Origin: a virus
IMG/VR virus record: IMGVR_UViG_3300042455_000138
Span: 1 to 20,640 of that record
DNA: 20,640 nucleotides
Strand: one strand, 5' to 3'
Shown: positions 14,295-20,450 of the stretch, in pieces
How positions within the stretch are numbered: position 1 is the stretch's first letter
Layout of the letters: every line of letters starts with the position of its first letter
Program-made: the position numbers and the translations under genes
Notes under the pieces: model-generated
The model's input: only the letters and a program-made list of their open reading frames with translations
Databases searched by the model: none
What the model was told of the DNA's origin: nothing

Positions 14295-14900
14295 ATGATT
14301 AGTTTTAAAGAGTTTATAAGTGAGTCGCAAGACGGTGCCGGATTAACTATCTGGGACATTGATGAAACTCTATTTCGCACAACTGCCCGCGTCCATATCA
14401 TCAAAGATGGTAAGATTATCAAGACGTTAGGTAACAAGCAATACAATACATATAATTTACAGCCGGGTGAGTCCTTCGACTTTAGCGAGTTTAGGGACGC
14501 CCGGCATTTTCAATCTACCAGCGAACCAATCGCAAGAGCGATTCGCAAACTGATTGCAATGCACAAGAACATCAAGGCCAAGGGTAGCAAGATGGTTGTT
14601 ATCACAGCCCGCTCCGACTTTGATGACCGTGATATTTTTCTAGATACATTTCGTAAGCAAGGCATTGATATCGATGATATCCATGTCCATCGTGCTGGCA
14701 ATCTTGGCGCCATGCCCTCTGCGGCTGCTAAGAAAATCTATATCAAACAATACCTTGACACTGGTAAATATACTCGCGCCCGTCTCTTTGATGACGCGGT
14801 GTCCAATCTCCAGATGTTCAAGGACTTAGCGAATGAATACCCTAATGTGAAGTTTGAGCCGTTCTTGGCTCACGAAGATGGAACAATGACTCGTTTTTAA
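14295..14900 (+). CDS. HAD-superfamily phosphatase with capsid-targeting-like N terminus
   Basis: A 201-residue HAD hydrolase: motif I WDIDETLF (D21 nucleophile, D23 general acid), motif II VVITARSD (T104), a downstream Lys (K146 or K151) and motif IV RLFDDAVSN (D166, D167). There is an insert between motifs I and II (about 35-75). The substrate may be a nucleotide or polynucleotide end, but the sequence does not show which. The first ten residues, MISFKEFISE, closely resemble the T4 internal-protein leader MKTYQEFIAE, which directs packaging into the prohead and is cut after Glu by gp21. There is no SD, and the ATG coincides with the predicted transcription start of the GANTC promoter. Confidence 0.85.
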   Translation: MISFKEFISESQDGAGLTIWDIDETLFRTTARVHIIKDGKIIKTLGNKQYNTYNLQPGESFDFSEFRDARHFQSTSEPIARAIRKLIAMHKNIKAKGSKMVVITARSDFDDRDIFLDTFRKQGIDIDDIHVHRAGNLGAMPSAAAKKIYIKQYLDTGKYTRARLFDDAVSNLQMFKDLANEYPNVKFEPFLAHEDGTMTRF

Positions 14901-14901
14901 C

Positions 14902-14929
14902 TTGACATTACCATCGATTCGTGTATACT
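14902..14929 (+). promoter_or_regulatory. Sigma70-like promoter with GANTC in spacer (secreted protein)
   Basis: TTGACA (14902-14907), 16-base spacer, TATACT (14924-14929). CGATTCG at 14915-14921 contains GATTC (14916-14920), again exactly 3 bases before the -10. The -35 starts one base after the stop of the HAD gene. The expected start near 14936 is followed by AAGGAG at 14938-14943. Confidence 0.82.
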
Positions 14930-14950
14930 AATAATATAAGGAGAATGATT

Positions 14951-15313
14951 ATGTTTAAGTCTATTGTTTCTAGTATTGTTGCTATCAGTGTTCTTGCTAC
15001 TCCTGTAGTAGCAGAAGCCAAGGGTCGTGGTGAACACCGCAGTGAACGCCACGAGCGCAAGCGCGGCAATCATATTAATACCGGAGAAGCTATTGCTATC
15101 GGTCTTGGTGCCTTTATTCTCGGTGCTGCTATTAAAAACAACAATAGCCGCGACGAGGAAGTTGAGCGCGAAGTTTATGACCGCGAGTATGAATATCACT
15201 ATCGCAACCGTGATTCATATTATCGCCGTGACCGCAACTGCCGCACCACAGAAGTTACTGAATATGACTACTACGGCAATCGATATATTCGCCGTGAGCG
15301 CCGTTGTTTCTAA
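14951..15313 (+). CDS. Secreted or periplasmic Arg/Tyr-rich small protein
   Basis: A 120-residue protein. Residues 1-23 (ending ATPVVAEA) form a clear Sec signal peptide with an AxA cleavage site after A23. Next come a basic stretch (GRGEHRSERHERKRGN), a Gly/Ala-rich hydrophobic segment at 45-61 (EAIAIGLGAFILGAAI) that could cross or insert in a membrane, and an Arg/Tyr-rich C terminus with C97 and C119. The longer frame from GTG 14921 overlaps the promoter -10 and is rejected. Of ATG 14945 and 14951, only 14951 has correct spacing (7 bases) from AAGGAG. It resembles small secreted proteins of host bacteria more than phage structural proteins, so it may be a host-derived cargo gene. Function unknown. 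Confidence 0.8.
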   Translation: MFKSIVSSIVAISVLATPVVAEAKGRGEHRSERHERKRGNHINTGEAIAIGLGAFILGAAIKNNNSRDEEVEREVYDREYEYHYRNRDSYYRRDRNCRTTEVTEYDYYGNRYIRRERRCF

Positions 15314-15315
15314 AA

Positions 15316-15367
15316 GAATCGCTTGACATTTGGTCGCGAATCGACTATAGTAAATAATGTGATTGAT
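15316..15367 (+). repeat. 52-base promoter repeat, copy 1
   Basis: This stretch matches 17604-17655 at 50 of 52 bases. It includes an upstream GAATC (15316-15320), the whole promoter and the first 16 bases after the -10 box. Confidence 0.95.
15323..15351 (+). promoter_or_regulatory. Sigma70-like promoter with GANTC in spacer (VWA/HExxH gene)
   Basis: TTGACA (15323-15328), 17-base spacer, TATAGT (15346-15351). CGAATCG at 15337-15343 contains GAATC (15338-15342), 3 bases before the -10. A second GAATC lies 2 bases upstream of the -35. The leader carries four TGAT repeats (15360-15375) just before the GAGG ribosome binding site. Confidence 0.87.
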
Positions 15368-15386
15368 TGATTGATGAGGTTTTGTG

Positions 15387-17603
15387 ATGTCCCAGTTTGC
15401 TGAAAAGTCGATTCTCGCCAAGTTGTTGGCGACCGAAAATATCCACGTAGAACACCAGAAGACAAGTACCGCTTACTTCAATCTGGAGACCCGCACGGTC
15501 GTGCTGCCGATCTTCAAAGAAACTTCGGCTGACCTTTATGACCTGCTTATCGGCCACGAAGTTGGTCACGCTCTCGAAACGCCTGCCGAGGGCTGGCACT
15601 CCAGCATCTCTGAGAAGGGTGTAGGCTTCAAGTCTTTCCTCAACATCATTGAAGATGCTCGTATCGAACGTAAGATGAAGACCCGTTATCCTGGTCTTCG
15701 TCGGTCGTTCTACAATGGTTACCAAGAACTCTTCGAAAAGAATTTCTTCGGTGTCGAAGGCATGGATGTCAATAAGCTAAAGTTTATTGACCGCATCAAC
15801 CTTCACGCCAAAGTCGGTTCGTTTTTGAACGTCAAGTTCTCGGAAGAAGAGCAAGCGATTGTCAATCGTCTTGACGACCTGAACACCTGGGAAGATGTGG
15901 TCGCTTTGGCTAGCGAACTCTATGACCGCGCCGAAAATTCCACCGAAGAACTTGACTTCGAAAATTTTCTGAACCAGTTTGAAATGTCGGAAGATAGTGA
16001 CGGTGAATTCGACCCGTCTGCCGACTACGTTGAAGTTCCTAATTCAGAAAAGTCCGACGCTAAGGACGAACCCAATTCACCTTCTCCTAAAGGTCAGAAG
16101 TCGGAAGACGAGACCGAAGAGTCGAAGTCATCTTCTTCGGATGATGCCGAAGACAAGACCAAAGAAGAGAAGGACGATGGTTCATCTGAGGACAGCAAGT
16201 CCGAGGACAGCAAGGAAGAAAGTCCTGAGCCAACTTCGTTCACCGATGAAAACTTTCGCCGGAACGAGGATAGTTTGCTTGATGCAAACGCCCGTGAGAC
16301 GTTCTATGCCAAACTTCCTGTTCTGAACCCTGCCGATTTTATTGTTGGTATCAATACTATCGAAAAGATGTTGGCGTTCTCTGTCGGTGGCGCGGCCAGT
16401 CGCGCTGGTAAAACTGTCGAACAGGTCAAGATGGAACTCTACAAGGACTTTCTTGCCAAGAACAGCAAGTACCTCAGTGCAATGGCACAGGACTTCGAAC
16501 GTAAGAAGAAAGCCAAGTCACTTATGCGCGCCCAGACTTCCAAGACTGGTCGCATCAACATGGACAAGGTTTGGGCTTACAAGATTACCGAAGACTTGTT
16601 TCTCCAGAACACGGTTGTTCCCAACGGTCAGAACCACGGTATGCTTCTGTACCTCGATATGTCGGGTAGCATGTCTACTAACATGGCTGGTACCATGGAG
16701 CAGCTGGTTCTTCTGGCTTCGTTCTGCCAGAAAGTCCGCATTCCGTTCGAAGTTTATGGCTTCATCACGAACAGCGGTGCTCCACACTCATATTACGATA
16801 CATTGCGTAGCCGTAATAACTATTCTGACCCCAAGAATCTAGTGATTTCTGATGGTAGTTTCCGTATGCTCCAGCTTGTAACCACTGGCGTTTCTGGTGG
16901 TAAGTTCAAGACCCAGATGGCAAATCTTCTGGCTCTTGGCAATACTTATAGTCGCAACTACGCCGACCTGTATCTGGACCGTCCAGCTGCAAATGCTTTC
17001 GGCCTTGGTAGCACTCCTCTGGAAGAAGCCATTCTACTCGGCCGCTACATTGCCGAAGACTTCAAGGTGCGCAACCGCGTTGAGGTTCTCTCGTCGGTAT
17101 TTCTCACCGATGGTGATGGCGATTGTAACTTTGAAACCGTTGGTCCTAACGACCATTATCGCAAGAACCTAGCGATTGTTGACTCTAAGACTCGTCGCAC
17201 CTTTACGCAGCCACATGATAGCAGCGGTAGCTATCGCAGTAAGTCTTATTGCAAGGCTCTTCTGGATCTTTATCGTAACACCACTGGTTCGCGGATGATT
17301 AACTTCTATCTGCTTGGTTCATACGATTTGAAGTATTTCTTGGCCCGCTCTCCTATCACTGGCACAGCGAACGAAGCCGCCAAGAAAGCCTTCAAGAAGG
17401 AAGGTGCGGCACTTCTCAAGGACATCAATGGCTTTGATGACCAGTTCTTGATTAAGGCTGGTGCTAGCCTTCAAGTCACGGAAGATACACTGACTGTGGA
17501 CTCCAACGACAAGAAGGAATTGACTAAGGCTTTCAAGGCTTTTCAAGATAAAAAGTCTATTGGTCGTGTGATTCTTACGAAAATGGTTGATGCTGTGGCG
17601 TAA
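15387..17603 (+). CDS. VWA-domain protein with N-terminal HExxH metallopeptidase-like domain (CobT-like)
   Basis: A 738-residue protein. The N-terminal domain carries HEVGH (57-61), followed by NIIEDARIE (86-94), whose Glu/Asp residues could supply a third metal ligand as in gluzincins. Residues about 200-290 are an extreme Asp/Glu/Ser/Lys linker, typical of CobT-type proteins. The C-terminal half is a von Willebrand A domain with MIDAS DMSGS (D424, S426, S428) and a later FLTDGDGDCNF. Such proteins pair with MoxR/CobS AAA+ ATPases; that partner is next door under a near-identical promoter. Phage relatives are often labelled CobT, but no cobaltochelatase large subunit is seen, so a cobalamin role is doubtful. 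ATG 15387 is chosen over GTG 15384 because GAGG (15376-15379) is better spaced. Confidence 0.85.
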   Translation: MSQFAEKSILAKLLATENIHVEHQKTSTAYFNLETRTVVLPIFKETSADLYDLLIGHEVGHALETPAEGWHSSISEKGVGFKSFLNIIEDARIERKMKTRYPGLRRSFYNGYQELFEKNFFGVEGMDVNKLKFIDRINLHAKVGSFLNVKFSEEEQAIVNRLDDLNTWEDVVALASELYDRAENSTEELDFENFLNQFEMSEDSDGEFDPSADYVEVPNSEKSDAKDEPNSPSPKGQKSEDETEESKSSSSDDAEDKTKEEKDDGSSEDSKSEDSKEESPEPTSFTDENFRRNEDSLLDANARETFYAKLPVLNPADFIVGINTIEKMLAFSVGGAASRAGKTVEQVKMELYKDFLAKNSKYLSAMAQDFERKKKAKSLMRAQTSKTGRINMDKVWAYKITEDLFLQNTVVPNGQNHGMLLYLDMSGSMSTNMAGTMEQLVLLASFCQKVRIPFEVYGFITNSGAPHSYYDTLRSRNNYSDPKNLVISDGSFRMLQLVTTGVSGGKFKTQMANLLALGNTYSRNYADLYLDRPAANAFGLGSTPLEEAILLGRYIAEDFKVRNRVEVLSSVFLTDGDGDCNFETVGPNDHYRKNLAIVDSKTRRTFTQPHDSSGSYRSKSYCKALLDLYRNTTGSRMINFYLLGSYDLKYFLARSPITGTANEAAKKAFKKEGAALLKDINGFDDQFLIKAGASLQVTEDTLTVDSNDKKELTKAFKAFQDKKSIGRVILTKMVDAVA

Positions 17604-17655
17604 GAATCACTTGACATTTGGTCGCGAATCGACTATAGTGAATAATGTGATTGAT
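17604..17655 (+). repeat. 52-base promoter repeat, copy 2
   Basis: This is the partner of 15316-15367, with two mismatches only (G/A between the GAATC and the -35, A/G after the -10). It starts directly after the VWA gene stop codon. Confidence 0.95.
17611..17639 (+). promoter_or_regulatory. Sigma70-like promoter with GANTC in spacer (CobS-like gene)
   Basis: TTGACA (17611-17616), 17-base spacer, TATAGT (17634-17639). CGAATCG at 17625-17631 contains GAATC (17626-17630), 3 bases before the -10; a second GAATC (17604-17608) lies 2 bases before the -35. The predicted start at about 17646 gives a 40-base leader. Confidence 0.87.
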
Positions 17656-17685
17656 GATGTTTGTTTGTGAAAAGGTGATTTTGTT

Positions 17686-18852
17686 ATGACTATTGGTACC
17701 CGTGAAGACCTGCTTGCTGCCCTTCGTGCCGCTGATACGAATGGTGGTGTTTTTCGTAAGAAGGATGTTTTTGCCATCGCCCACCCAATGGGCATTGAGA
17801 AGTTGAATTGGCTCCTCTCGAAGGAGAATGTCGTTTCTCGTGGTGTTTACAATCTCTCGGCAGAAATGGCTGGTGTGGCACCCGCTGCACCCAAGCCTCG
17901 GCCTGTCGCTGAGATTGTCTCGAAGCCCGTTGCTAAGACGGTAATCCAACCTAAGCTGGAAGTCATTGTGGACAACCTGGTTCCTCGTCTTGATGCGACC
18001 TACGTTCCGTTTGGCTTTTACGCGGACCTTACCAAGGTTCTCAAGGCAGAAGCCTTCTATCCTACGTTCATCTCTGGTCTGTCTGGTAACGGTAAGACTA
18101 CGATGGTCGAACAGGCTTGCGCTAAGTTGAAGCGCGAATGCCTTCGCGTCAACATCTCGGTAGAAACCGATGAAGATGACCTGATTGGTGGCAACACCCT
18201 TGTCGATGGTAACGTAGTGTACCGCGAAGGTCCTGTCCTCACTGCCATGAAGCGTGGTGCAATTCTTATTCTTGATGAAATCGACCGCGGGTCGAATAAG
18301 TTGATGTGCATCCAGGCTATTCTGGAAGGCAAGCCTTACTTCAATAAGAAGACTGGCGAGACTGTCTTCCCCGCTAAGGGCTTCAACGTGATTGCAACGG
18401 CTAACACCAAGGGTCGTGGTTCCGACGACGGTAAGTTCATCTCAGCCCAGATTCTTGATGACGCCTTCCTTGAGCGTTTCGCCATCACAGTCGAGCAAGA
18501 ATACCCATCGGCCAAGGTCGAAAAGAAGATTGTCATGAACAAGATGGAAAAGGCTGGTGCGATTGATGAAGAATTCGCCGACAACCTTGTTACTTGGGCT
18601 GAAATCATCCGTAAGACTTTCTACGATGGTGGTATTGACGACCTGATTTCTACTCGCCGTCTGGAACACATTGTCAACGCCTTCGCCATGTTCAAGTCTC
18701 GCCAAAAGGCAGTTGAACTCTGCGTTAACCGCTTTGATGCTGATACCAAGTCGGCGTTCCTCGACCTCTACACCAAGGTCGATGCCAAGGTAGATACTGG
18801 CCCTACCGATAACGTCAATGAAGACGCATTTTTTGAAGAAACCCCATTCTAA
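17686..18852 (+). CDS. MoxR/CobS-like AAA+ ATPase
   Basis: A 388-residue ATPase. Residues 1-60 form a small helical domain (REDLLAALRAAD, then KKDVFAIAHPMGIEKLNWLL) that looks winged-helix-like, then an Ala/Pro/Val-rich linker. The AAA+ core has Walker A GLSGNGKTT (131-139), the CobS-type DEDDLIGGNTLVDGNVVYREGP block, Walker B LILDEID (194-200), sensor 1 ATAN (237-240) and an arginine in LDDAFLERF (R264). MoxR-type ATPases act as chaperones that open or activate VWA partners. The neighbour at 15387 is that partner. Phage copies are commonly annotated CobS (cobaltochelatase small subunit), but the function is probably not cobalt insertion. The SD is AAAGGTGAT (17671-17679). Confidence 0.9.
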   Translation: MTIGTREDLLAALRAADTNGGVFRKKDVFAIAHPMGIEKLNWLLSKENVVSRGVYNLSAEMAGVAPAAPKPRPVAEIVSKPVAKTVIQPKLEVIVDNLVPRLDATYVPFGFYADLTKVLKAEAFYPTFISGLSGNGKTTMVEQACAKLKRECLRVNISVETDEDDLIGGNTLVDGNVVYREGPVLTAMKRGAILILDEIDRGSNKLMCIQAILEGKPYFNKKTGETVFPAKGFNVIATANTKGRGSDDGKFISAQILDDAFLERFAITVEQEYPSAKVEKKIVMNKMEKAGAIDEEFADNLVTWAEIIRKTFYDGGIDDLISTRRLEHIVNAFAMFKSRQKAVELCVNRFDADTKSAFLDLYTKVDAKVDTGPTDNVNEDAFFEETPF

Positions 18853-18861
18853 GGAGAACCT

Positions 18862-19356
18862 ATGACAATTAAGTATAAGTATAACGAAGGTGACCTGCTT
18901 CGGCAGGTTACCGAATACGTGAATTCAACGTATGACCAACATTACTCCCAGACCAAGTTCCAAGCTACCGAATTCATTATTGATGGTGGTCATGGCGTAG
19001 GCTTTACGATTGGAAATATCATGAAGTATGCCCAGCGTTACAGTCATAAGGGAACGCCCGAAGATTGGCGTAAGGACCTCATGAAGGTCATTCACTATGC
19101 CATCATTGCTCTACATGTTCATGATAAAGCACAACAGCCTAGTCTAGCAGACCTTTTCAAAGATGCCAAGATAGAACCTGTTACTTTAACTGGTGTATTG
19201 CCAACTACGATATCTGGTGGTACGATTTCTGCTACTTTGCCCACCCCTACCCCCGACTGGTCAACATATAATATGGGTACCACTTCTCTCTTGACAACTG
19301 ACACAAATTCTAGTATAACTGTTACTGGTACTAAGACCAAAAAGAAAAAAGGTTAA
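18862..19356 (+). CDS. DUF3310-like protein with Thr/Ser-rich tail
   Basis: A 164-residue protein. The block EFIIDGGHGVGFTIGNIMKYAQRY, then KGTPEDWRKDLMKVIHYAIIAL (37-84), has the GxAIKY...RxxxKG...DLxKAxxYL pattern of the phage DUF3310 family (sometimes called nucleotide kinase-like, without proof of activity). Residues about 93-104 (SLADLFKDAKIE) are a linker. From about 108 to the end there is a Thr/Ser/Pro-rich low-complexity tail closing with KTKKKKG. AAGGAG at 18851-18856 overlaps the stop of the CobS-like gene, so both probably share a transcript. Function unknown; the tail is unusual for the family. Confidence 0.75.
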   Translation: MTIKYKYNEGDLLRQVTEYVNSTYDQHYSQTKFQATEFIIDGGHGVGFTIGNIMKYAQRYSHKGTPEDWRKDLMKVIHYAIIALHVHDKAQQPSLADLFKDAKIEPVTLTGVLPTTISGGTISATLPTPTPDWSTYNMGTTSLLTTDTNSSITVTGTKTKKKKG

Positions 19357-19362
19357 TATATT

Positions 19363-20022
19363 ATGAAAATTTCCAACGAAACACTTTCCCTTCTCAAGAA
19401 CTACGCTGGCATCAATACAAATATTCTGTTTCGGCAGGGTAATGTTATTGGTACCGTAAGTCCTGGGAAGAACATCTTTTCACGCGCCACGGTCACTGAA
19501 ACCTTTCCGCGTGAAATTGCCGTCTATGACCTGAACAGCCTTCTGGCACTTCTGACCCTTATGGAAGATCAGGACGTAGATTTTGGCGAGAACAGCATCA
19601 AGGTTAGTAAGGATGGGTCGAAGTTCGAATACTTCTATTCTGATCCTGGCACCGTGACCGCTGCTCCCGACAAGAACCTTGAGATTGAACCTGTGTGGTC
19701 GTTCGATCTTTCGTCGGATGAAATCAGTATGATTCTCCGCGCCGCATCAATCACCTCGGCACCAATCATCAGCATTGTATCGGATGGCGCCCAGGTTCAA
19801 CTCAAGGTTGGCGACCCCACCAATTCATCGGCAAACTCCTACACTAAGACTATCAGCACCGATGCTGCTCCTGTGTTTGATTGTCGAGTGAAGACCGAGA
19901 ACCTCAAGGTCCTGTCTGATAACTACACTGTCACGCTTGGTAAGAAGCGCGCCATGGAGTTTAAGAGTAAGGGTCGTGAACTCGTTTATTATATTGCCAT
20001 GGACCCTGCGTCCTCTATCTAA
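19363..20022 (+). CDS. 45: DNA polymerase sliding clamp gp45
   Basis: A 219-residue protein, near T4 gp45 (228). The N terminus MKISNETLSLLKNYAGIN parallels T4 MKLSKDTTALLKNFATIN, and EIAVYDLNSLLALLTLMED matches T4 DVAIYDLNGFLGILSLVND. The later DPGTVTAAPDKNLEIEPVW and the closing strand block around YTVTLGKKRAMEFKSKGREL also fit. gp45 is a trimeric ring that tethers the replicative polymerase and, loaded at nicks, activates late transcription through gp55 and gp33. In T4 it is followed by clamp-loader genes 44 and 62; here small unknown genes follow instead. AAAAAAGG upstream is a fair SD. Confidence 0.95.
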   Translation: MKISNETLSLLKNYAGINTNILFRQGNVIGTVSPGKNIFSRATVTETFPREIAVYDLNSLLALLTLMEDQDVDFGENSIKVSKDGSKFEYFYSDPGTVTAAPDKNLEIEPVWSFDLSSDEISMILRAASITSAPIISIVSDGAQVQLKVGDPTNSSANSYTKTISTDAAPVFDCRVKTENLKVLSDNYTVTLGKKRAMEFKSKGRELVYYIAMDPASSI

Positions 20023-20033
20023 GGTGATATAAT

Positions 20034-20264
20034 ATGATTGTGACCTATCTGCCATGGCTAATGTCTTGTCTGACAATTTGGATGACACTACTTGCTGGAA
20101 ACAACCATCCACGTGCCTGGGCAGTAGGTCTAGTCAATCAAGTGTTTTGGGTGACATGGATTATTGCTAGTCAAACTTGGGGATTAATTCCTATGAGTAT
20201 TGCACTAGGTATTGTTTATGCACGTAATCACTTCAAGTGGAATCCGACAGAAGATATTAAGTAA
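20034..20264 (+). CDS. Small integral membrane protein
   Basis: A 76-residue, very hydrophobic protein with probably three membrane segments (about 4-20, 27-46 and 49-64) and a short polar end (NHFKWNPTEDIK). The pattern LLAGNNHPRAWAVGLVNQVFW ... YARN..KW is one I know from small phage membrane proteins, loosely PnuC-like, without proven transport. AAGGTGAT (20021-20028), overlapping the gp45 stop, is an excellent ribosome binding site. Role unknown. Confidence 0.75.
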   Translation: MIVTYLPWLMSCLTIWMTLLAGNNHPRAWAVGLVNQVFWVTWIIASQTWGLIPMSIALGIVYARNHFKWNPTEDIK

Positions 20265-20282
20265 AATTTAAGGAGATATAAT

Positions 20283-20450
20283 ATGACTAAGTTTGAATTT
20301 ACCTTTAATGCCCGCATCCCTTATGATGCAGAAGAAGACCCTCGCGATGTAACCATTGCGTTTACCACGGGTGACCTTGATGAAGTTGTTCGCCAGTTCA
20401 ACAAGCTCCTCATTCTTAATGATTTCGACGCACAGGTGGCGATTGTATAA
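20283..20450 (+). CDS. Small hypothetical protein, 55 residues
   Basis: The frame from ATG 20283 to TAA 20450 encodes MTKFEFTFNARIPYDAEEDP followed by a helix around GDLDEVVRQFNKLLILNDF and a short end (DAQVAIV). It is acidic with no membrane segment. AAGGAG at 20270-20275 is well placed, and the stop overlaps the next ATG (TAATG). Codon use matches the neighbours, so it is very likely real. I do not recognise it. Confidence 0.7.
   Translation: MTKFEFTFNARIPYDAEEDPRDVTIAFTTGDLDEVVRQFNKLLILNDFDAQVAIV

Noticed and set aside
14921-14950. Longer start (GTG 14921) for the secreted protein
   Set aside because: The GTG overlaps the GANTC/-10 part of the promoter and lies upstream of the SD; ATG 14951 has a correctly spaced AAGGAG and gives a clean signal peptide.
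14897-15199. Minus-strand frame opposite the secreted protein
   Set aside because: It is antisense to a gene with a signal peptide, promoter and SD; its apparent membrane segments arise from the complement of that gene, and it lacks its own ribosome site.
16342-16842. Arg/Ser/Trp-rich alternative frame inside the VWA gene
   Set aside because: It is a shadow of the MIDAS-containing reading frame; the real frame has the DMSGS motif and consistent codon use.
15387-18852. Cobalamin biosynthesis (cobaltochelatase CobS/CobT) as the true function
   Set aside because: No CobN-like large subunit or other cobalamin gene is present here, and the VWA protein carries an HExxH domain not expected in that pathway; the labels are kept only as similarity.
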